This document shows positions 23,201 to 36,077 of a DNA stretch of 64,000 nucleotides, in pieces (within the stretch, counting starts at the first letter, position 1; every line of letters begins with the position of its first letter). The stretch comes from Sindora glabra (taxonomy: Eukaryota; Streptophyta; Magnoliopsida; Fabales; Fabaceae). Made by a program: the position numbers and the translations under genes. The notes under the pieces are model-generated. The model was not told the origin of the DNA, did not search any database, and saw only the letters and a program-made list of their open reading frames with translations. The stretch is from contig CM035234.1 in the NCBI GenBank assembly GCA_020226215.1, positions 48,425,275 through 48,489,274 on the forward strand, read 5' to 3'.

Positions 23201-24117
23201 TTTAGGATATTCCTATTCTAAATTCCTTAGAATATTCCATTCCTTGATGAATAACTCCTCCAATTATCCTTTTCCTATTTAACTATAGTTATGAAATTCA
23301 CCTAGTAATTACACTAAAGCCTTTAAACTAAGCTAGAATCCTTTTCTTCTTCCTTTATGACTTTGCACACCTAGATGTATAAAATTTTAGTTTTGCCAGC
23401 TTGGGTTATTTACTTTGGAACAAATATACTAAGTTACTTCTAACTTTTATCAATTTTGGATTTTAAATCTTCTAATATCCTCACATTTTTCCTAATTAAC
23501 TACTAATGGATTTTCTTTTTACTAATGCTAATAAATTCTTCTACTAACAATAATAAGTACTTCTGTTGATTATTTACCAATAGACATTGTCTAGTTTTAT
23601 CTTGTCAATTTCCGTTGATTGGATTTTCTTACTAAGTATTACAACAATATTCATTAAAATTTTCATATAATCAAGATAAGATCTTCACCATAGTTAAATT
23701 CTCTTTTATTTTTATTTTTAATTTTAAAATATTTTAATATTTTAGCTTAAAAGAGAAAAATGAACTCCAACCTCAAATTTAATGATTTTGAAAGATTAAA
23801 AACAATCAAACCTTATTTGAGCTTCCAAATATCTTCTCCAATTAAGATAAGTGAACATTTTAGCTTAACATTAAAGATTAAATTAAACTATTTAGTTTTG
23901 AGGTGAGTTTTCTAGATTTTGATGATTATATGAGAAATGCCTCATATTGTGATGTTTGACTTGATTTTGTTGTTGAATTTAATGTAAATGAACTATTATT
24001 AATGAATTATGATGATTTAGAAATAATTGGTAGTCTTATAAATAAGTTTGGTCTAAGTTTATGCTAAATGAACAATGCACTTTATTGAAACTTGTGAAAA
24101 ATTATTTAATAATTAAT
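20288..24117. other. AT-rich non-coding stretch
   Basis: No convincing coding segment on either strand; the longest frame is about 60 codons with no family resemblance. There is a T-rich block at 20520-20710. The word GGGGTATTACA near 20756 resembles the end of the long gypsy LTRs further right, but I found no matching start or target duplication, so this may be an eroded LTR. Confidence 0.5.
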
Positions 24118-24410
24118 TATATAGTCAACTATAATTAGGAGTTTTACTTTTTAGAAGACCATAATTAAGTATATAGTTGATTATCAGATAAAAATTTAGC
24201 TTTGAGAGGACTATAGTCAAGTTACCTTTTGGAAGGCCATAATCAAGTATATATATATAGTTAACTATCTAAATGGATATTTGCTTCTTAGAGGTTCATA
24301 GTTACTATATAATTGATTATGATTTATAATTGCTTTTTGGAGATCTATAGTTGAGAATGCCTCAAAAGGCGGTTCTCGAATAGTATATAGTTAAGTATAT
24401 AATTGACTAT
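24118..24410. repeat. Degenerate tandem repeat with TATATAGTTGACTAT core
   Basis: Four to five diverged units of roughly 60-80 bp. Each has a TATATAGTTGACTAT-like dyad followed by a segment like TTTGCTTTTTGGAAGNCCATA (units near 24118, 24169, 24248, 24305 and 24390). Confidence 0.6.
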
Positions 24411-25259
24411 CACTCTTGTACTTGTAATAATTGATTTCCTTATGAATATTGAAGAATAAGATGACTCATTTGATGTTAAAATACAATTACTATGCTTTTG
24501 AATGATGATAAGTGTTTAATATGAGGCCATGCAAGGCATAGTGTTATTTTCTTATAAATTATGATATGAAATGAATTTAATTGTGACAATTGGTATTGAT
24601 TTGTGTTAATGAATTAGGAGTGAATATGGGAGCATGTTGATGATAATTGCAAATTGAAAGTTAGATTTGATAAATGTTTGTGAAGAAATAAGGATGACCA
24701 AGAGTTACAAGAAGGTTTATTTTCCTTTCAAATTAACTACTTATTATATGTCATTGAATTATTTCCTCTCAATCATAATTGAGTTATGAGTCTAAGATTA
24801 GGTGATCTTGTAAGTTTTATTCTTATCTATGAATTGATAAAATGGTTTAATTGAGTTAGTTTATCTTATCTGCGAACCATATATTATTGAGACAAAATTA
24901 TATATGCTAATAATTAGTTGGATCTCCATAATAATCCTTACAAATAAATTTTTTTATACAATAACACACACACACATATATATATATACACTAATTTTAC
25001 ATTTTGCTTCCATAATTTATATAAAAATATTCTTAACATTTTTTCTCTTGATTAAAATGTTTTACTTTAATTAAAGATTAAAATATTTAAAATTTCACTT
25101 ATTACACATACTAATAAACATATAAAAGATTAAATTTAATAAATTAATATTTTAATATTATTTAAAATTTTATTTTCTTTTATAATTAAAATTTTGCTTC
25201 TCACTATATATATTACTCTCATAAGTATTCAAACAAAATGGCTTAATCGAATTAGTTAT

Positions 25260-25948
25260 CATTGTAAGAAATTAAACATATTATGATGACATTTTCTCAA
25301 TCATCGCTAAATGTATAAAATAATATGGATTGGGAACTTAGTGTCAAATAATGAATCTAGTCACTTTTTATTTACAACATAGTCATTGCTATAAAGGCAA
25401 AAAAAAAAAAATAAAAGAAAAATTAATTTTCATAAAAAAATAATTATTTATTTAAAAAATGGTTAATAATAATAACATGTGTTAAAGTATGTTGAAAAGA
25501 TAAAATGAAATAAACAAAATTTTTAAAAAATTTGAAATCTGACCATTTAATGATGACTTGTTATTGATAAATTAATGCTTTGAAATCATACAACTTACAA
25601 TTTGACTCAAGCATATAGTGATGACTAAATTAACTTATATTGATAATTGGGTTGTTGTAATATGATTACTTGGGAAAGGGAGATGACACATTAGAAACTT
25701 ATCATGGGGACCAAATAGTGACAATTGAAATTTTCCTATAATGATGATTTTGTTGTTGTAATAGATCCTAGATATTTTCATGCCATACAACAATGATAGA
25801 CCATAAGCTTATGCTGACGGCAATGTCACTATAATAAGTTTTTTCAAGAAAGGGAGAAATTAGAACATTTTTGGAGATCATATTGCGATGATTAAGCTTT
25901 TGGTCTAACAATGGCTTAGTCATCACAATATGCATGGGATTTCACTAT
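25260..25948. mobile_element. MITE-like or short CACTA-like element with terminal inverted repeats
   Basis: The left end (CATTGTAAGAAATTAAACAT then ATTATGATGAC) matches the reverse complement of the right end around 25919-25948 (GTCATCACAATATGCATGGG then ATTTCACTATA). The best part is GTCATCA-AATATG. The interior (about 690 bp) has many GATGAC/GTCATC words typical of subterminal repeats and no open frame. Ends of CATTG and CACTATA type hint at the CACTA superfamily; the target duplication is not clear. Confidence 0.5.
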
Positions 25949-28441
25949 AAAAATTGGCTACAAGCTATTTCCTTTTTTAATAGCATCCAAAGGCCAAAAA
26001 GTAAAATGGGACTAGAGTAAAAGTATTTTTTTTTGGTAATTTTGTAAGTTGTATCTTTATTTATTTTATGTTTAATTAATATTCTTCTATTTCTATATAT
26101 AATGTTTTTTTTTTTCATTTGTGTAAAATGTAAAATTTTTGTTAATTTTCTAGCCTACTATTTTGATTGTCTTCTTTGTCTTTAATATTCTTACATGAAG
26201 ATAAGCTCAAATTGTTTCTTATCTGCTTCATACAATCTATATGAAATATTAAATTTTATTTTTTTGAATATTATGTTTATTTGAAAATTTTTATTTCTAT
26301 TGTTATTGTTGCTGCAATATTTTTAGGATATGTTTTGATAATATGATATTTCTACAATATTACAATGTATGGTAGAATATAATATGACATTTCTGTAATA
26401 TAAAATTTTAAATTATGTATATTATGGAATATAATATTTCATATATTGTAGAATATAAATTTTTTATATGTATATGCTATAATACAATTTCTTATAATAA
26501 TTTTTTCCATTTTGATTGTAATTTTTATGATATAAATGTAATTTGATACAATTTGTTAAAAAATTATAATTTAAAAATTTATGCAATGAGAATATATGAA
26601 TGTAAAAAATCAGAAAATAATAATAAATTGTAACTTTGGTAAAAAAATCCACTAAATTATAAAATTAAACTTGAAGAAGTTAATTATATATAAAGATAAG
26701 ACATTAAATAAAAGATTAATGTAACAATAGTATATGAATGTAAACATTGAAAAGATTGGATAAATATTAACTTCATAGAAGACTTCATTAAATGATGAGA
26801 AAATTATGAGTACAAAAATTTATAAAAATTTAGATTAAGATATATATACTATATTGTAAAGTTGTATATGAAAGATTGTATTATTTTTTCATATTTGAAT
26901 AAAAGAAGATATTTTTATTAATTTAAACTTTTCCATTTTAAATGTTAGTTTCGTAATATGACTATAATTTGATAAAATATGTTGCAAGAATGTTATAAAT
27001 CTTAGTAAATTTTGCATGATGAAAACATAAGAATGTAGAAAATGTTAAACTAATAGTAAATCATATGTAACTTGTTGCAAAAAATCCATTAAATTATAAA
27101 ATTAAAATTGAGAATATTATATCTAATGGAAAGGCATAATATTAAAAATTATGAGGAAAACACATGTATGTAAATATTTAGGGAAATTGAATAAATATTA
27201 ACTTTATATAAATTTTTTAAATTTTGTAAAAATTATAATGACTACTAATTATAAAAATTTATGCTACCCTATTACATCAATACAAAGTCACAATCGTTGA
27301 GACCTCAACAAAAGACATTGCAAATGAGATTGATATGGTGATCACGAAACCACTTTTAGCATTAGGTGGTAGTTACTTGTTAATGGAGCACCTTTAAGGG
27401 GAACACTCACACATGTCCTTAAAAACTAACATTCTATAATTTCCCACTATGCATTTGTAACCATCTAATATCCATTGTCACAATGTGCTCGAGGATGTTA
27501 TGACACGAATAATGGCTATTTTAATATTTAGAAATAAAAACAAGAGTCACCATTAAATTTTTTAAGGAAAAAAATAGAAACTAAGAATTTGGATAAACAT
27601 GATCTTTTTACTGGAAAAATGGTTCAAGTGTCTAAATATGTGTAGGGAAAGTGTTAGGCATCCTATAACATCTGTTCACAGAACTTTTATCTTGAAATTA
27701 ATAGTATAACATATTATGGCTAAAATCATATTATTAATTCCTCAAATAAAAATGATAATATTTAATAAAAATAAGAAATATATACATTATTTTAAATGTC
27801 TTAATGATATTCACTTGATACTTTATTTGAAGTAAAGCAGAAAGTGATCTCACTAAGTAATTAAAGTCATTATTATGAGACATGAGAGCAAAATCATAAA
27901 ATTTTAAAAAATAATAAAAATAAAATATTTACAAATTTAAAAAATAAAAGCCTAAAAAACTTAAATTGATAAAAAATAAAAAAATATTCACAAAAGATGA
28001 ATTTAACTTACAAAAAGTAGGGCCTATGTACATTAAAAAGAATAATCAAAGTTCATATAGTTCATAAAGTTATTTTTTATTTTAAAAAAAGATTTAATTT
28101 AAAATTATGAATCAATTTTAAAAAAATTATAAAAACTTACAATTTTAGATGAAATTTGTGATAAAACATAAATAATTTTTTAATGTTAAATTTATTTTTT
28201 AAAATCAAAGAAAAATGAAAGCTTAAATGTTGAAACTAATGAATAAGAATTGAATAAGATTGCGTAAAATAAAATTATAAATAATTTTATATTTATTATT
28301 TATTTAAAAAAAGAGAAAAAAAGCTTTAAAATGAACAAAATAAATTATCAAAATTCTCTCAAGTCAATATATCACTAAAATTACTATCATAAAATTAAAA
28401 ATGTACACACTCCTATGATTCTTCTTGGAAGATCTAGTCTT
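25949..28441. other. AT-rich non-coding stretch with a diverged duplication
   Basis: No gene seen. A duplication lies at 26505-27260. The stretch at about 27480-27720 (AATAATGGCTATTTT, ACAAGAGTCACCATT, AAGTGTTAGGCATCCTATAAC) resembles a common plant LTR-type repeat that I cannot place in a family. Confidence 0.45.
26505..27260. repeat. Two-copy diverged direct repeat, period about 430-440 bp
   Basis: Landmarks recur in the same order: TTCCATTTT (26507, 26933), AAAAAATCCA-TAAATTATAAAATTAAA (about 26642, 27080) and TT-GATAAATATTAACTT-ATA (about 26756, 27189). Confidence 0.6.
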
Positions 28442-28444
28442 TTA

Positions 28445-30515
28445 GGGAGCATTTGGATCATGGAATTTTTTTTACATTTTCAAAAATATTTCATAGGAAT
28501 GTTACATTTCCATATTTGGTTTAAATTTTTAAAAAATTTGTCTGGAAATATAACATTCCCAGGAATGTTGTAGGGCCCAATTTTCCCCCTAAATATTCCT
28601 ATGGGAAGAGGTGTGTATCTTATATTCTCATTCCATAGAAATGTTAATACTAAAGTAAAAAGATAATTTTACCCTTATTCTTTTATGCTCTTTTTTATTC
28701 TATTTTTGTTATTTTTTTGATAACAAGTATAATTACACTAAAAAAGTAAAAAAAATGATAATTTCTATATTTTAATCCTAATTTATTTTGAATTTTTTTT
28801 AACTTGTATTTTTTATTTTTAATTTTTTCATGATAACAAGGATAATTACATTAAATGAGTAAAATATAAATAAATAAATTATAAATTCTAACTTTTAAAA
28901 GTATGAATAATTTATGTTACAACTTTTAGAAATAAATTTCTATAATTTTATTTAAAGTTCATAATTTTTATATTTAATTTATAAAAAATTATAACATCTT
29001 AAATCAAAATTATTAAAAAAATTATAATTTTTTAAATAATTTTTCACTATAAATAAAATTAAATTTTGGTTTTATTATAATTGGTTTCTAATTCTAAGTT
29101 AGAGTTCTTGACTCCACCAAAAAATATAATGTAACCCATCTAAAGCTATATTGGTCATGATTTGATCATGTTATTCTAATTAACCTAATTAACATTTTTT
29201 CTCATGCCCCATGTGGGTATTTGTTAATTTTTTTAATGTTAACATAAAAATAATTTATATATAATAAAATAAAAAGTTATGAGATATTGAAATTTAATTT
29301 TTTATATTTATTTTATAATTTATTCATTTAATTTTATAAATAATAATTTTTTAATATTCTAGATATTAGAAATGAGTTATAAAACATTATTCAAATTCTA
29401 ATTTATATATATAATTTGAAATATAATTCTTAAATTTTAATATAAAAATGTTAACAAAATTTAAATAAATAAATTTTAATTTTAATTTTTAAATAATTTT
29501 ATAAAAATATAATATATAATTGATTTAATTAAAATTTTATATTAAAATGATAAGTTATTTAAAATATTATATATATAATTTAATTTGAAATATAATATTG
29601 AATAATAATAATAATAATATGATATAAATATAAGATTAGGATTAAGATTATACCAATTAAGATTATAAGTAAATTAATTCATATAATTTGAATAATTAAT
29701 AAATTAGATTAGGATTGATTTAAAATGTTAATTTGCTAACTTATTTAAGAACTAAAAATTAAAATTTACTTTTTTTATTTTTGAATTTTTACATATTATT
29801 TTTTAATCATCAATATAAATAACATATCATTTCTTTTTATATATATAAATAATATTTTTTATAAAAAATATTTATTGATAAAATAAATAAACAATTAATT
29901 TCTTCTTTTATTTGAATAAAAATGATGAAAAATAATATTTAAAGATAAAATATGTAGTTATTATATTTTAATTATTTAAAAATTTAAAATTATTATTTTC
30001 TTTTTAATTTAAATTTAAAAGTGATTATTTCTCTTCTTTCTTTCTTATTTTCTTTTCAAAGAAAATAATTTTTTTTGTCAACAATAGAGAAATTACTTAT
30101 TTATTTTATATAATTAATTATATGAAAATTCAAATTCAAATTATTAAAAATTTAAATATTTTATATATTAAATTATTTATTATATTTTATTCAAATAGAA
30201 TTTAAATTATTAATTTATTAAGTATTCAATAGTCTTTATTCATATATTTTTAATTAAATCTATAATTTATTTTAATTTATAACAAAAAATTGATAAGGGT
30301 ATTTTTTAAAAAAGTAATAATATTTTTAAGAATATAAAGTGTGAACTAAACATAAGAATATAATATGTTTGGGAATGTAAAAAATATTCCTCGGAATATA
30401 TATATTGAACCAATTATAAGAATCTTACATTTCTAGGAATCACATGCTTGGGAATCACATTCTCAAGAATGTACACTTTTTTGAGAATGTAAGATTTAAT
30501 GAACTAAATACCTCT
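28445..30515. mobile_element. PIF/Harbinger (Tourist)-like element, non-coding, 2.07 kb
   Basis: The left end GGGAGCATTTGGATCAT and the reverse complement of the right end AGAGGTATTTAGTTCAT match at 11 of 17 positions. Further inward, ACATTTTCAAAAA pairs with ACATTCTCAAAAA. TTA flanks both sides (28442-28444, 30516-30518), the target preference of PIF/Harbinger. The interior is extremely AT-rich with no transposase frame, so it is a non-autonomous derivative. Confidence 0.7.
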
Positions 30516-30518
30516 TTA

Positions 30519-30872
30519 AGGACATTATTTTGTGCCTAGAGAGAGTGAATGTGATCATTTCTTATGGATTGGACATCTTATTGCCTCATCATTAGTCAAG
30601 GAGTTTGGAACCTTCTAAATAATATAATTTAAAAAATGCTTTACTAAATAATATAATTTATTTTTATCATAAATTATATTATTTAATATTAATATTAATG
30701 ATAATAATTATATTTAAAATAGTATTTAAATAATACAATATTTGAATTCAAAATCAATTATCTACTTAAATTTTGAGAAAAATTAGTAGAAAGACAACCT
30801 TTTTTATTAAGGCCATTAGTTATATATTAATCAAAATTTCATCTAACTCTCTTTATGAATATTTACTATATA
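30519..30872. other. Short AT-rich spacer
   Basis: Nothing recognisable is seen between the Harbinger-like element and Copia-2. Confidence 0.5.
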
Positions 30873-30877
30873 ATTAT
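30873..30877. repeat. Target site duplication ATTAT (left), Copia-2
   Basis: Identical to 44974-44978. Confidence 0.8.
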
Positions 30878-31190
30878 TGTTGGAAAATATATAAAAAGAT
30901 ATGAATTGGATTCATACATACCAAATTTTAGAAGTACGTAAATTTTGAATGTGATGTTTATTTTCACTAGTTATATTGACAATCACTTAGAAAGACAATC
31001 TTATTCACAACTTAAATCTTTTTGTTATGCAGAAAGAAAAAGGGAAAAGAGTTTCTTAAGATTTTAATGAATAATAATGTTAACCAACTCTTAAAATTTC
31101 TTTCTTTTGCCTATTTATAGGCATTTCTTGGGTTAGGGTATAGATCGAGTTATGGACCCATTTTGGATGACCTCAATCCATTATTCAATA
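30878..31190 (-). repeat. Copia-2 3' LTR
   Basis: Starts TGTTGGAAAATATATAAAA and aligns with 44659-44973 to its end (...TCCATTATTCAATA against ...TTCATGATCCAACA). The adjacent TTTCCCACTCACA is the polypurine tract read on the other strand. Confidence 0.88.
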
Positions 31191-32286
31191 TTTCCCACTC
31201 ACACATAATGTGATCCATACTCTCTTAACATTTTATAAGAGAACATCATCTCTTATACTCTGTAACAAATAATACAAGAAAATAGACCGTGTGATTAGCA
31301 TACTTTGAGAGCTCTTTGCTATACATCTATTAGGAATATATAACTTCTCGATAAACAATGGATTTTGAGTAGACTTTAAGTATGCAACACCCTAAATCAT
31401 TTTATCACATATGAATTTTTTAAATGATGTCATTCATCTGCATCATATGCATTAAATATTGTATTCATAATTACAGACACATTATGACTAGTATACTAGT
31501 GAATACATACACAATGTGATACGTTTAATGATTTTCCTTTTTTTTTTTCAAATATCTTGATTTCAATTTAATTTACTTTTTTAGTAATGTCCTGATAGAT
31601 TAAATCTCTCATAATCCTTTGGTAATATTCTAAAATAGCAATTATTAAATTTAAATCTCAAGAAATAAAATAGAGTTATAAGGGTACAAATATAAAGTCT
31701 TTATTCCCTCAAAGGTCTCACACATCAAAGCTGAGATCTAGATTTTGATCACCTATATTGATCACAATTTGCCTACCTTATGAAACACGTGTTATGGTAT
31801 TCTCTTTTTTTTATGGAGCATATGTCTTTATATAATGCATCAATATCATATAGATAATAGTTTAGGCATACTCAATGTCTAACCTAAGTTCACTAATTTA
31901 CTTTTTCTTATTTCCATCAAAACTCATATCTAGTAATTTAGACATATGAAATGAATTCATCATTAATTTGCTTATGGTCTTACATATGATCTTATCTTGT
32001 TCGTTAATAAGATGACATTCATATTTTAAGCTTAACTCTCGATTATCACTTAGGTAAGAAGCTTAAAATTATTTTATCTTTTATCAATTACAAAAATTGA
32101 CAAAAAATGATTACCCATGTGAGTGGGTTAATCTTCTATCTATCTGATATACTTTTCAATAACTCAAGAATGTTTTAAGAAACATTCTTACATCTATATA
32201 TGTAAGCTTATAATAAACATATTTATTATGCAGACATTAGTATTCTATGAACATTGTTGGAAAAATAAAAAATTATAATAATTGTA
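31191..32286 (-). other. Copia-2 3' untranslated region
   Basis: Nothing coding is recognised between the pol stop and the PPT/LTR. Confidence 0.55.
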
Positions 32287-34577
32287 TCAACATCTATGCA
32301 ATCCTTGGGATTTCATATGTTTTACAAATACATCTCAAGGAATAGGCTTAGTCATGGGATTTGTTGCCATCTTATGCATAAAAATGTATTTTATGTTTAC
32401 TTTTTTACATGCAACTATATCTCTTACAAAGTTATACTTTGTATCTATGTACTTAATTTTACAATGATATTTGAAATCCTTTGTGTATGTGATTATTGCT
32501 TAGTTATCACAATTTACTAAAATTGGATCAACAATATTAGCATTTACGCCCAAATGATCCAAGAACCTTTTAAGCCACATTGCTTCTTGTACTATTGTTG
32601 AAAATGCTACAAATTCATATTCTAATGTGGATAAGGCTATGCATGATTACTTCTTACTACTTCAAGATATAGTGCCATTATTTAGTAAGAAGATGTACCC
32701 AGAAGTAGACTTCCTTTCATCTAAGTTTCCTCCTAAATTAACGTTATTGTAGCCTTTCAATTGTAGATTATTTCCTTCATAACATAATGAATAGTCAGTA
32801 GTACCTTTTAGATATCTTAGTATTCTTTTAACTACTTTCCAATGTGCTGGGCCTGGGTTCAATTGATATTGGCTTACCATGCCAATAGTAAATTAGATAT
32901 CTAGTCTTGTGCACATTATTGCATACATTAAACATTCAATTGCACATGCATAAGGAACTTTGCTCATAAATATTTCTTCTTATGGAGTTTGAGGACACAT
33001 CCTTTAGCTTAGATTTTTACCTTAGCAATAGCAGTATCTATGGGTTTACAACGTTGCATTTGGAATCATTTAAAAATTTTGTTAATATAATGCTCTTGTG
33101 ATGGAGACAATAATTTCTTTGAACGATTTCTCGAAATCTTAACTCCAAGAATATATGCAAGTTCACCCATATCTTTGATTTTAAAATTAGATGTTAACTA
33201 TCTTTTAATTTTATTGACATACTCTTTGCAATTTCCAGCTATAAGTATATCATCAACATATAATGATAAAATTATAAACTTATCCTTGGACCTTTTTATA
33301 TATACGCAATGGTCTTCATCAATCATGATAATAAAATTATTTTGATTCTTGTCTTTCTTTGATAAAACCTATAAGTTATTGCATGTAGATTTCCTTTTCC
33401 AAATCTCCATTGAGAAATACAATCTTTACATCCATTTGATGTAATTCAAGGTCCATACTAGCAACTATAGCTAGTAATAAACAGATTGAGGTCAATCTGA
33501 CAATAGGTAAAAAGGTTTCCTTTTAATCTATTCCTTCCTATTATGTGTAGTCTTTTATTATTAGTCTAGCCTTGTATTTTTCAATAATGGCATCAACCTT
33601 GCAATTGATTTTGAGAACACATTTATTCTCAATGGCCTTACTTATTTTTGGAAGATTAAGAAGTTCCCAAACTTGATTTAATGTTATAGATTCCATTTCT
33701 TCTTCCATTACTTTTGTCTAATCTTCCTTATTAGGGCCAGGAGAGCCTCTATGATATTTCTTAGCTTATTTTCATCTTATGTAATGGCTAAAAAGGTTTC
33801 ACCACCTTCAACATCGAAATGACAACGAGGAATGCCTTTTGTTATTAGTCTAGCCTTGTATTTTTCAATAATGGCATCAACCTTGCACTTGATTTTGAGA
33901 ACCCATTTATTCTTAATGGCCTTACTTATTTATGGAAGATCAAGAAGTTCCCAAACTTGATTTAATCTTATAGACTCCATTTCTTCTTCCATTACTTTTG
34001 TCCAATCTTTCTTATTTGGGCCAAGAAAGCCTCTATGATATTTTTTAGCTTATCTTTATCTTGTGTAATGGCTAAAAAGGCTTCACCACCTTTAACATTG
34101 AAATGACAATGAGGAATGCCTTTTCTGCCACTATGTTGTAATTGAGACTCTGGAGAAACATACTCAAGAATCCTTAAATTGCTCCCACTCGGACCAAGAT
34201 CATTAATCATTTGAGTATTATCATTTTCATTATTCCTATGCTAATTAATATCACTTTCATTTACACTCAGAATTGGAAACATATTCCATAAAATTTTTCC
34301 ACTCAAAGAAAAAGAGTCTTAGGCGCTTGTATCCATGGTCTCGTATAAGAATAAGTCTTGATTTATATTGCCTTATTTAAGAAAATCATTCTTTAAAAAT
34401 GTGATATCTTGTGATTTAAATTCTGTTAGATTCCTACTATCATGTTCACCAATGAACATATAGCCTTTTGAATGTTCTGAGTATTTGATAAAGATACATT
34501 TCTTTCCTTGAGCACCTAATTTGCCATATGGATACGAGGTATCTAGAACATAGGCCGCATATCCCCAAGGTTATATG
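32287..34577 (-). pseudogene. Copia-2 pol, 3' part: integrase C-terminus, RT, RNase H
   Basis: Reading leftwards: PWGYAAYVLDTSYPYGKLG (integrase C-terminal region) just inside the solo-LTR junction at 34577; a linker; RT (DLELHQMDVKIVFLNGDL near 33430; ILSLYVDDIL near 33255; KDMGELAYILGVKISRNR). Then RNase H (KSTSGYIFLLNNGTIS; CIALSTLEYEFVAFSTI) ending HMKSQGLHRC at stop 32287. About 40 residues of RT around the usual YGLKQAP motif are missing near 33340-33390. A 284-bp tandem duplication (33558-34125) disrupts the linker. Many stops. Confidence 0.88.
33558..34125. repeat. 284-bp tandem duplication inside Copia-2 pol
   Basis: 33558-33841 and 33842-34125 are direct copies, both starting TTATTAGTCTAGCCTTGTAT. 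They differ by scattered transitions, so the duplication is old but younger than the element's insertion. It does not look like a normal copia feature. Confidence 0.9.
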
Positions 34578-36040
34578 TCACAACTAACTTTTGATTATGA
34601 CCAGCATGGATTCCGTTACCAGTTTCCACAAGCCTTAACTATTATTACTTTTTCTATTTAATGAGAATTTTCAAATATCACAAAATCAACATACATACAG
34701 AACAATCTAATTTCACACTTAGTATACATATAATTAATTTATCACATTATATAATTCATCAAAACTCCATTTGACTGTTGACTCTAATCCAACTATCAAA
34801 TCCCTTACTAAGACGGCTTTTGGTCCTCCATGGATGCTACCCTAAAAATATTAAATTAGAATAGAGTGAGTTCCACGAACCTAGTGAGTATATAACTACC
34901 ACTAACTTGTAAGTGATCCACTTAGGTATATTAAGAAATAATAGCAAATCAATTTTTGAATTCTTGAAATACATGGAACCATATCCTATAATGGAGATTC
35001 ACGTGCACATGACTAAAACTTTATTTCATGTAACACCATCATAGGAGTCTCAATTTCTTATTAGAATTCAAGATCATGTAGTACTCACTTTGGGTCGGTA
35101 TCATACACAAACAACCATTAAGGATCAAATAAAAACAGATCATCACAATCACATTATCAGTACAAGTCAATCATAAATAGTCATATGATGTCACATATTC
35201 AAATACAATAAACATATATATGATTACTTTATGGTATCAAGGTTAATTTTTATACTTTTTTCAATTGTTAGCCAGGAATTTCTCGTCTGGGTCTTGAGTC
35301 AATATCATATTTATCTCATATAATTCATCAGAAATTTTCCATCTGACTTTTACATTATTTTTTTATCACTAATTGCAATATTCGATATCATCATTTTAGA
35401 CTCATTCATCATTTTCCAATGTTTCAAAAAGGGTCAATTCACAACATTCATATATAACTATACTTATATAAAAATATAGAATTGATACTAATGATGAGGA
35501 AAACATAACTCAATATTTAAAAATAACTTTTAATGAGATAATAAGAAGTGATGAGATATATGCTCACTTGGAATCATCAAGAGATTTTTAGATTCAACAT
35601 TATCTTCCTTCTTTTGTCTTCTCCTATTTATCAATTTATGGTAATAAATTATTATTATATGCATAATACTAATTTTCCTTTTCTATATTATAAATTCATA
35701 TTATTTACTTATATTTTCTACTATAAATTAATAATCGGACTATGTCATTTACTCTTCCATATTCTTACATGTCTCCATAGAGATAAAGTTTACTTAAATT
35801 CTAAACATTTTTCATAATCGAAGACTTTCTTGAATTGTTAGTAATTTATTTAAAGTATTAGAATATAACGCCCCACACATGCCCTAGTTAAATTCCTTTC
35901 ATTATAAACTTCGCCAAATATTCAAATGACGTCAAAGAAACATATAAATCTTCTGAATTAACACCAATCGTAAAAAGATCTTCAAATATAACACTTTGAC
36001 AATATTTCAACCACGCTCTACCAATAATCGACGGCTCTAA

Positions 36041-36077
<37 letters not shown>

